This document shows, one piece after another, positions 1 through 7,542 of a stretch of DNA of 37,288 nucleotides. A model generated the notes under the pieces. The model searched no databases. It was not told where the DNA came from and saw only the letters and a list, made by a program, of their open reading frames with translations. Position numbers and translations under genes: made by a program. This DNA comes from Paracoccus aeridis (GTDB lineage: Bacteria; Pseudomonadota; Alphaproteobacteria; Rhodobacterales; Rhodobacteraceae): the NCBI RefSeq assembly GCF_004923205.2, contig NZ_SELD02000038.1, positions 1 through 37,288 of the forward strand, in the 5' to 3' direction. Each line of letters begins with the position of its first letter. Within the stretch, counting starts at the first letter, position 1.

Positions 1-2
1 CA

Positions 3-1004
3 AAAGCCTACTTCAGGGAGGACCACTTTTCAGGGGGCAGACCACTGAAGTTCAACCTGGCCGTCGCGGATGTGCTCGACCGCCATGCGGAGTTGACGCA
101 CATCCGCAGCGTCGATGAGTTCCAGCTCGCCCTGTCGGGCGAAGCCCGCACGCTGGACGGAGCCGCGCAGCTTGTCGCCCGCCTCAAGGCCGCTGTCGCG
201 GCCGAGGTCGGCGCCTGTCTGCGCTTCTCTGCCGGGATCGGGCCGAACCACTTGCTCGCCAAGCTGGCCGGGAAGTTGCAGAAGCCGGACGGCTTTCGCT
301 GGCTTTCGGCCGAAAACATGCCTGCGGCTGTCGCCCATCTCGCGCTTGATGATCTGCCGGGGATCTCCGGGGCGATGAAGCAGCGGCTCTACCGCGCCGG
401 GGTCTATGACGTGGAAACCCTTTGTGGGCTCGATCCGCGCCATGCGCGCCTGATCTGGCGCTCCGTCGAGGGCGAACGGTTCGTGCGGCTGTTGCAAGGT
501 ATGGATATTCCCCTGACACCGAACGTCCGTGGCGGCTTCGGCAACTCCAAGGTCCTCGCCCTCGACTACCGCACTGCCCGGCGAGCCTATCAGGTCGGCC
601 GTTGGCTGGTCGAGAAATCCGCCGCCCGCCTGCGGCGCGAGGGCTATGTTGCTGCACGGTTCAGCCTCACGGTCAGCTATTTCGAAGGGCGCCGCTGGTC
701 GCGAGGCGTGAGTTGCGCGCCGTCGCAGGACACAGCCTATTTCCTGCATCTCCATCGCGCTCTCTGGTCGAGTCTGTGGCGGGCTGAACCGCCTGCCGCA
801 GTACATTCGGTCGGTGTCCACATGGGCAACGTGAGTTTGCTGCAGGATCGCGCCGGCGATCTTTTTGCGCCCCTTGCGCCCGCGGATCGCACACGCGGCG
901 AGCGCGTGTCCATCGCCGTGGATCAGATCAACAGCCGCTTCGGTGCCGACACGATCACGTTCGGAATCACGGCACCGCATCCGGGTTTCTTCGAGAGAGG
1001 ATAA
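3..1004 (+). CDS. Y-family DNA polymerase (DinB/UmuC-like), 5' end cut off by the window
   Basis: The frame is open from the first bases of the window, so the GTG at 72 is internal and the true start lies upstream. Visible parts match the Y-family order. The palm motif SVDEF, around codon 38 from position 3, corresponds to the family SIDE/SVDE motif with its two catalytic acidic residues. A segment reading SAGIGPNHLLAKLA then KPDGF matches the conserved S-x-G-I-x-x-N-K-x-x-A-K region. A helix-hairpin-helix thumb follows (LPGISGAMKQRLYRAGV), then a little-finger region to the stop at 1002-1004. The N-terminal part with the first metal-binding Asp is off the window. Plasmid-borne Y-family polymerases do error-prone translesion synthesis. 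Whether this one is DinB, UmuC/MucB or ImuB-like cannot be decided without the N-terminus and partner genes, so no symbol is given. Confidence 0.88.
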   Translation, partial: KAYFREDHFSGGRPLKFNLAVADVLDRHAELTHIRSVDEFQLALSGEARTLDGAAQLVARLKAAVAAEVGACLRFSAGIGPNHLLAKLAGKLQKPDGFRWLSAENMPAAVAHLALDDLPGISGAMKQRLYRAGVYDVETLCGLDPRHARLIWRSVEGERFVRLLQGMDIPLTPNVRGGFGNSKVLALDYRTARRAYQVGRWLVEKSAARLRREGYVAARFSLTVSYFEGRRWSRGVSCAPSQDTAYFLHLHRALWSSLWRAEPPAAVHSVGVHMGNVSLLQDRAGDLFAPLAPADRTRGERVSIAVDQINSRFGADTITFGITAPHPGFFERG

Positions 1005-1610
1005 GCAAGTGGAGCTCTGGGGCGCGTCCCGGCAGGCCGGGATCAGGCTCTAGTTCCGGCCGCGTACGGCCTCCACCCGAGCCGCGCCGGGCGCGTCTCG
1101 TCCCATACGGGTAACGATCCTTCGCGCAGGCAGTTGCCCACAAGGCTCGCATTCCCTCGCTCGATGATGGCGTGTCTCGCTCGTCATGACGGCTTCACGC
1201 CTTGGACAACCGCCAAGAACAATTGCGCCGCCGCGATGCGTCGGCAGGTGATCCGGTGGACGGGTCAAGGGATCGACGCGGGGCTTGCCCCGCGCTCACC
1301 CCCGCCCCGACGACCTTTCCAATACATTCGTCCGCCACGCATCCCCGACCGAGCCGGTCAAGGGGCAAGCGCCGCCCGTGCCGGGCGTCGTCGTTCAGGC
1401 GGGCCGTGTCCTCGCGCATCGCGCTGCGGGCCGCACCACCCCGCCTTCCCGACCCGTGACAGTCTCGGCCGGGGCCACGGGCAGGGCTGCGCCCTTCCCG
1501 CTCTGCTTTCCGAAAGGCATGGGCCTTTCAGAAAACAGAGCAGGAAGGCTCGCCCATCGGCGGAAGCGGGCACCAGACCCGACCGCCCGTCGCAGAGAAA
1601 GGAACACGCG
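1005..1610. other. 606-bp GC-rich spacer without a convincing gene
   Basis: Open frames exist on both strands but they are arginine- and proline-rich frame shadows. The + strand frame that runs from 1134 into the next gene shows no plausible protein before 1611. Structures seen are a hairpin at 1027-1042 (TCCCGG/CCGGGA) just after the polymerase stop, a perfect 8+2+8 palindrome at 1277-1294, and a longer imperfect hairpin at 1501-1540. None has a T-run. Confidence 0.5.
1501..1540. repeat. Long imperfect inverted repeat upstream of the 1611 gene
   Basis: The inner stem is GAAAGGC (1512-1518) with GCCTTTC (1523-1529) around a 4-nt loop. Four further pairs at 1507-1510/1531-1534 and an outer CTCTG/CAGAG stem (1501-1505/1536-1540) extend it to 40 nt with two mismatches per arm. 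It lies about 70 bp before the ATG at 1611. It could be an operator or an RNA leader hairpin. There is no T-run, so a simple terminator is unlikely. Confidence 0.45.
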
Positions 1611-2168
1611 ATGACTGACCGAGACTCCGCCGCACGCGCGGCCTATGCCGAGGATGTTCGCCGCCTTCCCCTTCACCATGACGGCACATCACGCGCCGCA
1701 TGGGACGCCCTGACCGACTTCGCCAAGGAAACGTGGCGGCGCAATTCTACGCCTCGCAACTTGACCGGTTGGCAACCCAACGGCCTGCCACACGGCGTCA
1801 CCCTGTTCGACTTCACCGGCTTCTGCCTCTCGCCCGTCCGCGAAACCGGGCATGAAGGCGTGACCGTCTGCCGCCCTACGGAGGCGGATTTCTGGTCCGT
1901 CTACGGCTTCAACCGTGACGCCGGGGAATGGCAGATCGTCCATGATGCCGCGCAGGACGATACCGGCGAGGCCCTTGCCCGGATCGTGGACGCCACCGGC
2001 GAACAGGTCGAATATCGCGACCTTGACCGTGCCTATGCCAACACCCGCCTGCCCGACCTGTGCGAGCTGATCGCGCAGCGGCTGGTCGACGAGGGAGCCG
2101 CGCCCGATCATCCCTTGGCCGTGATCCGTGACCGGATCGCCGCCGCCCTCGATGCGCGGGGGAACTGA
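1611..2168 (+). CDS. Unrecognised plasmid protein, 185 aa
   Basis: I do not recognise a family. The ATG at 1611 follows an AGAAAGGA ribosome site (about 1596-1603), whereas the open frame further upstream back to 1134 looks non-coding, so 1611 is chosen as the start. The product is soluble, acidic and rich in aromatic residues, with no signal peptide or membrane segment. A central stretch reads LFDFTGFCLSP and the C-terminal part is helical (LCELIAQRLVDE). Its stop is one base before the ATG of the next gene, so the two are almost certainly co-transcribed and translationally coupled. Position with a methyltransferase and ArdC suggests an early-transfer or accessory role, which is inference from context only. 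Confidence 0.72.
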   Translation: MTDRDSAARAAYAEDVRRLPLHHDGTSRAAWDALTDFAKETWRRNSTPRNLTGWQPNGLPHGVTLFDFTGFCLSPVRETGHEGVTVCRPTEADFWSVYGFNRDAGEWQIVHDAAQDDTGEALARIVDATGEQVEYRDLDRAYANTRLPDLCELIAQRLVDEGAAPDHPLAVIRDRIAAALDARGN

Positions 2169-2169
2169 C

Positions 2170-2772
2170 ATGGGCTGGCTCATCTACAACCACACCCCCG
2201 CCTGCATCCGCGACGAGATCGCCCGGCTTTGCGGCGGCGAGAATGAACAACGCCGCAGCTATCCGGTCCTCATCAGCCGGAAGGGGAATGTCTGGTATGC
2301 CGCCGTCCGCGTGGAGCCCAAGGACGGCCGTCCGCCGTCCGGCCGCGACAGCACGGGCGACTACGAGACGGACGCGACCGGCGGCTACACCTTCGCCGCC
2401 ATTTTCCTGACGAGCCGCGAGAATGGCCAATGGGGCTACAAGAGCATGGACGAGACGATGGGGCCGAACGCGGCGGAAGCGCCGTTGAAGTTGATCGACC
2501 TTCTCTCGCCCACGACGAGCGAATGGGCGCTGAACTGGCGGCAGTCGTGCCGCGACCATGCGGCGCGCGCCTCGCGATCCCTGAAACCCGGCGACGTGAT
2601 CCGCCTTGAGCAGCCCCTGCGCTTCTTGGACGGCACCGAGCGCCAGACCTTCCGCATCAGCCGGGAACGCTGGCCCGGTGCCAACCGCAGCACCACGGTT
2701 TTCACCTGCCTTGAGACTGGCGCGGTCTGCCGCATCCCGAACATCAGGCAGCGGGGCTGGACCCGCATCTGA
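2170..2772 (+). CDS. Unrecognised conserved-looking plasmid protein, 200 aa
   Basis: The ATG at 2170, preceded by a GGGGGAA ribosome site inside the end of the previous gene, is preferred over an in-frame GTG at 2128 because the natural N-terminus MGWLIYNH begins there. The protein is soluble, with alternating beta-like segments (VWYAAVRVE, YTFAAIFLTSR), a WGYKSMDETMGP stretch, and a C-terminal half that mentions no known catalytic motif. I cannot name a family with confidence; DUF6927-like plasmid proteins begin similarly, but this is from memory. It is the second gene of a + strand series with 1611-2168 and the methyltransferase at 2829. Confidence 0.7.
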   Translation: MGWLIYNHTPACIRDEIARLCGGENEQRRSYPVLISRKGNVWYAAVRVEPKDGRPPSGRDSTGDYETDATGGYTFAAIFLTSRENGQWGYKSMDETMGPNAAEAPLKLIDLLSPTTSEWALNWRQSCRDHAARASRSLKPGDVIRLEQPLRFLDGTERQTFRISRERWPGANRSTTVFTCLETGAVCRIPNIRQRGWTRI

Positions 2773-2828
2773 GCAGTCTCGCCGCGCCCACCGGGGCGCG
2801 GCCCCCCTGCCCCCCGAGGATTCTCACC

Positions 2829-4271
2829 ATGACCATGCACGACCGCACCACCCCCACAGTCGGGGGCGTGCTGACCGCGCCTGCCAATCTGCGCGCCATC
2901 TGCGCCGCCCGCGCTGCTGCCCTTGAGCAGATCGGCCGCGCGGCCCAGGCCCTTCGCGCGGCATTCGACCTTTCCACCGCCGCCACCGCGACCGCCAAGG
3001 CGGCGCATGGTGGCTGGCACTCGCCGCGCACCGACCGCCGCGAGGAAGCCGACCGCGACCGCCTCTTTCCCGGCGACTTCGACCCGGCCGACAGCATCGA
3101 GGCGTTCCGGCGCGACCTGGATGCGGCAATCTGGACCCGCCTGCTGGACGAAAGCGGCTTGCGCCGGATCATGGACGCCCAAGAGCGCGACGACATGGAC
3201 CGCGCCTTGCGCGGCGATGTGCCGCCCGCCACCATCGAGAACATCAGCGCCACCGTCGAGCGCCTGCTTGGTGACTCCGAGCTGATCTTCCGGCGCGGGA
3301 TCGCCCGCGCCTTCGCCGCCCTCGACCGCCGGTTCAAATCGCATGACGGTTTCAAGATCGGCAGCCGCATCATCCTGAACCATGTGTTCAGCGACTACGG
3401 CGGTTTCAGCTACGGGAGCATCCGCCAGACCCTCTATGATATAGAGCGCGCCTTCGCCCTGCTGGATCACGCGCCTGATCGGGCAGGCGAGCTGGAAAGC
3501 GCCCTCGCCCGAGACCGGGCCGGATCATGGGGACCGCGCCAGTCCGAGGTCGAGACGAGCTATTTCCGGGCGCGCGGCTTCAAGAACGGCAACGCCCACC
3601 TGTGGCTGACCCGTGATGATCTGGTCGAGAAGGTAAACAAGGAACTGGCCACCTACTACGGCGCGGCCCTGGCCGACGCCGCCCCGGACAACGCGCGACC
3701 CGAGGACTACAAGCCCACCGGAACTGCCGTCGCCCGCGATCTGGCCTTCTATCCCACTCCCGCCGCCGCCGTGGACGAGCTGATGGACCGGCTGCACTTC
3801 GCCCCCGGCGCGCGCGTGCTGGAGCCATCGGCCGGAATCGGCAACATCGTGCGCGCGGCGCTTGCGCGCGGCACCCAGGTCGATGCCGTTGAAATCCATC
3901 CGGGCCGCGCCGACGCGCTGCTTGGGATCGGCCACCCGGACTTACACGTCGCCTGCACCAATTTCCTGACCATGCGCCCCGACCCGGTCTATGACCTGGT
4001 GCTGATGAACCCGCCCTTCGCCGGCATCCACTGGATGCAGCACGTCCGCTTGGCCTTCGACTTCCTGAAACCCGGCGGCGAGCTGCGCGCGATCCTTCCA
4101 GCCTCGGCCGAGGTCAACGAGACCCCCGCGCACATCAGGTTCCGGGCTTGGGCCGAGTGCCACCGGCCTGGCTGGCGCGGCTTGTGGCGCGACCTGCCGC
4201 CAGAGAGCTTTGCCGAAGTCGGGACACGGATCGCCACGGTGATCTTGACCCTCCGAAAGCCCAAGGCATAG
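2829..4271 (+). CDS. DUF4942-like / class I SAM-dependent methyltransferase fusion
   Basis: The 480-residue product has two parts. Residues about 85-270 form a helical region like the DUF4942 domain that often precedes plasmid and phage methyltransferases. Residues about 295-478 are a Rossmann-type methyltransferase: the SAM-binding motif LEPSAGIG lies at 331-338, an acidic strand end (VDAVEI) follows, and the catalytic NPPF motif is at 394-397, the signature of N6-adenine (or N4-cytosine) DNA methylation. A GAGGA ribosome site precedes the ATG at 2829 by about 8 bp. No restriction partner is adjacent, so it is probably an orphan methylase. Near ArdC it may protect plasmid DNA from host restriction, which is inference. 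A clear terminator follows at 4305. Confidence 0.85.
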   Translation: MTMHDRTTPTVGGVLTAPANLRAICAARAAALEQIGRAAQALRAAFDLSTAATATAKAAHGGWHSPRTDRREEADRDRLFPGDFDPADSIEAFRRDLDAAIWTRLLDESGLRRIMDAQERDDMDRALRGDVPPATIENISATVERLLGDSELIFRRGIARAFAALDRRFKSHDGFKIGSRIILNHVFSDYGGFSYGSIRQTLYDIERAFALLDHAPDRAGELESALARDRAGSWGPRQSEVETSYFRARGFKNGNAHLWLTRDDLVEKVNKELATYYGAALADAAPDNARPEDYKPTGTAVARDLAFYPTPAAAVDELMDRLHFAPGARVLEPSAGIGNIVRAALARGTQVDAVEIHPGRADALLGIGHPDLHVACTNFLTMRPDPVYDLVLMNPPFAGIHWMQHVRLAFDFLKPGGELRAILPASAEVNETPAHIRFRAWAECHRPGWRGLWRDLPPESFAEVGTRIATVILTLRKPKA

Positions 4272-4304
4272 CTCCGAACTTCCTTCTGCGACGGAAGGAA
4301 ACTA

Positions 4305-4333
4305 GGCCCCGCTCCGGCGGGGCCCCTTTTTTT
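4305..4333 (+). terminator. Rho-independent terminator after the methyltransferase gene
   Basis: The stem GGCCCCGC (4305-4312) pairs with GCGGGGCC (4317-4324) around the loop TCCG and is followed by CC and seven T residues (4327-4333). A smaller hairpin, TCCTTC/GAAGGA at 4281-4299, lies just before it. Confidence 0.85.
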
Positions 4334-4419
4334 GAAGTTGCCCACGACAGGCGCACGGCAGCAAGAAAGTTAAACAGAAGCCGGCCGGCGCGCGCTGCCG
4401 CGCGAAACCGCGTGGCCCC

Positions 4420-4665
4420 CTACGAAACCGACGCAGCAGGTCGCCGGACGGCGACTTTTTCGTAGAGGTCGCGGAAGGCCGCGTTGTGCTGGTAGACGCT
4501 CAACGCCTCCAAGATCATACCCCACTCCTCGGCCGAGAGATGATGCCCTGTTGGTGGGCGCTGAGATTGAACGAGTGTCTGACTTGACCGAAGTTGCGGG
4601 CTCGGCATTTGAACTCCCGGATTCCAATGTCTGCGTGAAGGCTTCAAACAAAGAACCTTACGCAA
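4420..4665 (-). CDS. Possible small protein or remnant, up to 81 aa
   Basis: The C-terminal half (EEWGMILEALSVYQHNAAFR then DLYEKVA) looks like real helical protein sequence, while the first 40 residues look random. A shorter start is an ATG at about 4515, preceded by GAGGAG. It lies convergent to the methyltransferase gene, beyond that gene's terminator. I do not recognise a family. It may be the surviving end of a broken gene. Confidence 0.35.
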   Translation of the reverse strand: MRKVLCLKPSRRHWNPGVQMPSPQLRSSQTLVQSQRPPTGHHLSAEEWGMILEALSVYQHNAAFRDLYEKVAVRRPAASVS

Positions 4666-5398
4666 TGTTCCGTCCGGAGGAACAAAATTTTATTGTCTTA
4701 GCGTAAATGACGCTGCGTCGACCCCGGCATTCTTCCGGTCTTTTCAGTTTTAGCATCGCCTCTGTTACGGAGGCTGCTGTCCAGAGTCGGGCAGAGAAGA
4801 ATTAGACGGAGGGTGGTTCGGCCCCCCGTTGATACTCGTAAAACACGCCCGAACCGGCAGACTTAGCAACTGCCACGGGAATACTTCACGCAACGGCCGT
4901 CTGTTAGTTGCCAAAATGGACAGGTGGCTGCCGGGGATGCCGTCCCGCTTCTGGTTGCCCACCGACCGGAAGTGAGAAGTACGTATGTGCGAGGCCTAGT
5001 CGATCTGGACGGCAAGAAGGATCGGAGATCCCCGCTGATGCGGGGCTCGCGCCATCCGGGGGGATTCGGGCAAGCCGAACGCCCCCGGTTTGGTGGGCCG
5101 CGCCAAGGGGCGCGTCCGTCTTGGGAACCGCCGGTTCCCCCACGCAAGGCCGCGCGCTTGACGGGGGCGAGGGGTTTCCCCGGCCTTCCTCCGCGCTGGC
5201 GCGCTGCGTGCAGGCCGGGTGATCCCCCTCCCCTCGCCCCCTACGCGCAACCTTGCGCGGGTCCCCCTCCTGCCCTCGCCGGGAGGCAGGGGTTCAGGAG
5301 AGGACGCGCTTCGCGGCCCTCGCCTGACCCCCCGCCCATCATGGGCATCCCGACCAAGGCAAAGACCAAGGCGGGACCGTCGCAAAGGAGTGCCGCAA
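4666..5398. other. About 730 bp without a convincing gene; GC-rich palindromes before ardC
   Basis: Open frames here are shadows without consistent coding character. The first 300 bp are AT-richer than the surroundings. Further on are a hairpin CCCCGC-TGAT-GCGGGG (5030-5045) and a perfect 7+3+7 palindrome GGGAACC-GCC-GGTTCCC (5123-5139). Long leaders with strong hairpins upstream of ardC could carry a single-strand promoter used early after conjugal entry; that is speculation based on known ssDNA promoters of other plasmids. Confidence 0.4.
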
Positions 5399-6286
5399 AT
5401 GGCTTTCGATCTTTACCAGCACGTCACCGATACCATCATCGCCAGCATCGAGGCGGGCACCCCGGCGTGGCGCAAGCCGTGGACCGGAGATGCAGGCGGC
5501 GCGATCTTTCCCCGCCGCGCCAATGGCGAGCCTTATCGCGGCATCAACGTCCTGATGCTCTGGCTGACCGCGACCGAGAAGGGCTATCGCGCGGCGCACT
5601 GGTTCACCTATCGCCAGGCGCAGGAAGCGGGTGGGCAGGTCCGCAAGGGCGAGAAATCCGCAACCGTCGTCAAATACGGTACCTTCGAGCGTGATGACGA
5701 GAGCGGCGATAACAGCCGGAAAATCCCGTATCTGAAAGCCTATCGCGTGTTCAACGCCGAGCAGATCGACGGCCTGCCCGCCGAGTTCTACGGCACCCCT
5801 GCTGACGCGCCACGCGACCTTGGCACCACCGCCGACCGCGCCCTTGACGCTTTCTTTGCCGCGACCGGCGCGGAAATCCGCACCAGCGACGACCCGCGCG
5901 CCTATTATAACCCCGTCGAGGACTTCATCCACATGCCGCCGATTGCGACCTTTCACAGCGTCGGCGGCTATTATGCCACCCTCGCGCATGAAGCGACCCA
6001 CTGGACCGGCCACACCAGCCGCCTTGACCGGCTCGGCCGCTTCACCGGCCGCAAGGCTTATGCCTTCGAGGAGCTGATTGCGGAAATCGGCAACTGCATG
6101 GTCTGCGCAAGCCTTGGCCTGACCCCCGACTTCGACCAGTCCGCCGCCTATGTGAAAAGCTGGCTTCGCGCCCTGCAGGACGACAAGCGCGCCATCTTCA
6201 AGGCCGCGAGCGAGGCGCAGAAAGCGGCTGACCTGCTGATGCAGGCGCAGCCCCAAGCAGAAACCGAGGAAAGGGCGGCCGCATGA
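5399..6286 (+). CDS. ardC: ArdC-type antirestriction protein
   Basis: The 295-residue product has the two-part ArdC layout. The N-terminal domain (residues about 3-125) carries the ssDNA-binding ArdC-N signature, including GTPAWRKPW near 20-28, PYRGIN and LKAYRVFNA. The C-terminal domain is a zincin-like metallopeptidase with HEATH at 197-201, an HExxH-type zinc site, and a glutamate-rich helix (FEELIAEIG) about 25 residues later that would supply the third ligand. The ATG at 5399 follows AAAGGAG (5384-5390) with ideal spacing; the open frame upstream to 5219 is not protein-like. ArdC protects incoming plasmid DNA against host restriction after conjugation. Its stop overlaps the next small gene. 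Confidence 0.92.
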   Translation: MAFDLYQHVTDTIIASIEAGTPAWRKPWTGDAGGAIFPRRANGEPYRGINVLMLWLTATEKGYRAAHWFTYRQAQEAGGQVRKGEKSATVVKYGTFERDDESGDNSRKIPYLKAYRVFNAEQIDGLPAEFYGTPADAPRDLGTTADRALDAFFAATGAEIRTSDDPRAYYNPVEDFIHMPPIATFHSVGGYYATLAHEATHWTGHTSRLDRLGRFTGRKAYAFEELIAEIGNCMVCASLGLTPDFDQSAAYVKSWLRALQDDKRAIFKAASEAQKAADLLMQAQPQAETEERAAA

Positions 6287-6423
6287 GCGGCCCCACCCCC
6301 CTGCTCTGCCTGACCTGCCGCACATGCGGCAGCGTCAACCGGGCTCTGTATTTTACACCCGTTGCAGTGGACGGCAGTTGGCTGGACCGTGACGACAGCC
6401 TGAAGCCGGGAGTCGCGCCGTGA
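6283..6423 (+). CDS. Tiny Cys-containing protein, 46 aa, coupled to ardC
   Basis: The ATG at 6283 overlaps the ardC stop by four bases (ATGA), a layout of translational coupling. The product begins MSGPTPLLCLTCRTCGS, giving C9, C12 and C15 in a CxxCxxC arrangement that could bind a metal, followed by a short polar tail. No family is recognised. Its stop overlaps the next gene by GTGA. The chain of exact stop/start overlaps is the main evidence that it is a gene. Confidence 0.55.
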   Translation: MSGPTPLLCLTCRTCGSVNRALYFTPVAVDGSWLDRDDSLKPGVAP

Positions 6424-6590
6424 CGCGCTACGAAGTCCGCGACGACCCGGACGATCTGCCCATCATCTGCGCGACCGAGGTCGAGGCCCGCCGCCGCGCG
6501 CGCCGCCGGGCTGAACGTATCGGCCAACCCGTTCTGATCTATGAAATGGACGACCAGCGTGGTGAACGCTTTATCTGCCACGTCGATTGA
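6420..6590 (+). CDS. Tiny basic/acidic protein, 56 aa, coupled to the previous gene
   Basis: A GTG start at 6420 overlaps the preceding stop (GTGA). The product has a short beta-like start (MTRYEVRDDPDD), an Arg-rich helix (ARRRARRRAERIG, residues 23-35) and a C-terminal stretch PVLIYEMDDQ. The codon pattern and the repeated stop/start overlap support coding. The Arg-rich helix suggests nucleic-acid contact, but no family is recognised. It is the last gene of the ardC transcription unit. Confidence 0.55.
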   Translation: MTRYEVRDDPDDLPIICATEVEARRRARRRAERIGQPVLIYEMDDQRGERFICHVD

Positions 6591-6702
6591 ACCGCAGCCC
6601 CGCATCGACCGGGGCGCGGCCCTCCCGTCAAGGTAGGCTGCAGCTGACCCGGCCTGGGCCGGGCCAGCCGCAGCCATGCGCTTGTGCAGCGCAGGCAGCC
6701 GC

Positions 6703-6897
6703 TCACGCGGCCCTGCCCTCCGCCTTGATCTCTACGCGGCCGATGCAACCACCGGAGAAACTGTCGGGATCAACAAACCAACGCATCTGCCTTTCGCCCG
6801 TATTCCATTGATAAAGGGTTCCAAGGCGTCGCGGTGTTTCTGCTTCCTGAATATGGTAGATCTCACATACCGGCTTGGCTGTGACTTTCTTGGTCAT
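6703..6897 (-). CDS. Small hypothetical protein, 64 aa
   Basis: Reads MTKKVTAKPVCEIYHIQEA at the start, with a good ribosome site (AGGGGAAG) 3 to 4 bases before the ATG at 6897. The body has a compact beta-like pattern (RLGTLYQWNTGERQMRWFVD) ending in VEIKAEG. There is no signal peptide or membrane segment. It is convergent to the ardC unit and divergent from the perfect palindrome at 6917-6940, which lies about 20 bp upstream of its start and may be its operator. No family recognised. Confidence 0.6.
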   Translation of the reverse strand: MTKKVTAKPVCEIYHIQEAETPRRLGTLYQWNTGERQMRWFVDPDSFSGGCIGRVEIKAEGRAA

Positions 6898-6916
6898 GAT
6901 CTTCCCCTCGGTTTGA

Positions 6917-6940
6917 GCCGGATAGCCTTGGCTATCCGGC
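6917..6940. promoter_or_regulatory. Perfect 10+4+10 inverted repeat upstream of the 64-aa gene
   Basis: GCCGGATAGC (6917-6926) and GCTATCCGGC (6931-6940) are exact reverse complements around CTTG. It lies just upstream of the minus-strand ATG at 6897 and lacks a T-run, so an operator or a 5' leader hairpin is more likely than a terminator. Confidence 0.5.
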
Positions 6941-7020
6941 CTGCCCGCTGGCGAAGCTGGGGAGGCAACGGAAAGCGAAATCGACGGGAGTGGTGCGGCC
7001 GCAGCCGGCAGAAATTAATG

Positions 7021-7053
7021 AAGCCGCCGATCTTGCGATCAGGCGGCTTTTTC
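7021..7053 (+). terminator. Rho-independent terminator
   Basis: AAGCCGCC (7021-7028) pairs with GGCGGCTT (7042-7049), with an inner GATC/GATC pairing in the loop, followed by a T-rich run to about 7059. It reads on the + strand. A weaker hairpin AGGGGC-GAA-GCCCCT at 7117-7131, without a U-run, sits just beyond the stop of the minus-strand gene at 7135. Confidence 0.7.
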
Positions 7054-7134
7054 TTTTCTTAGAAATTGTATATTTGACGGCGAGGCACGGTCCCGTCTAT
7101 TTCGCTTGTAGGCGCCAGGGGCGAAGCCCCTTAG

Positions 7135-7542
7135 TTACTTGCAATCATGTTGAAGCTGGTTGCTTGGCGTTACTTTCACGCTTTGATTGTTGTGCGTGAA
7201 TGAAAAACCTTCTGGCGAAGATATGATGGACAGAGCCATCTTCCATGCGCCATCTTCCGTCTCCTGCTTGAACGCTGTCCCTTGCTCGAAACCAATCGTC
7301 ACGGTCTGACCGTCTGACTGCAACGTGCCAGAGCCATCTACGACACGGCCATCCATGAAGGCCTTCATGAAGTTCTGCGGCGGGCTGTAAGCACCATTCG
7401 GATCACACGTCAGCGTAAGCTCAAGTGCGCCGTCCTTAACTCCGTAGTAGTTAATGCCTCGTTGGAAACCGGAGGTCCAAGTTGCTGCCTGTGCGGTCGC
7501 AGGGAGAAGAATCATCGCGGCGAGAATCGCATAATTATTCAT
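7135..7542 (-). CDS. Secreted/periplasmic protein of unknown function, 135 aa
   Basis: A clear Sec signal peptide (MNNYAILAAMILLPATAQA, cleavage after residue about 19) precedes a mature part of roughly 116 residues with alternating beta-like segments and two cysteines (C46 and C134), which could form a disulfide. The ATG overlaps the stop of the VirC2-like gene by four bases (ATGA), so it belongs to the same minus-strand operon as the VirC-like pair. No family is recognised. A periplasmic product in a DNA-processing operon could be an entry-exclusion or pilus-related protein, which is inference from context. Base composition is lower in GC than the neighbouring transfer genes. Confidence 0.75.
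   Translation of the reverse strand: MNNYAILAAMILLPATAQAATWTSGFQRGINYYGVKDGALELTLTCDPNGAYSPPQNFMKAFMDGRVVDGSGTLQSDGQTVTIGFEQGTAFKQETEDGAWKMALSIISSPEGFSFTHNNQSVKVTPSNQLQHDCK

Noticed and set aside
1134..1610. Long N-terminal extension of the 1611 gene
   Set aside because: The frame is open but Arg/Pro/Ala-rich like the other shadow frames, and a ribosome site directly precedes the ATG at 1611.
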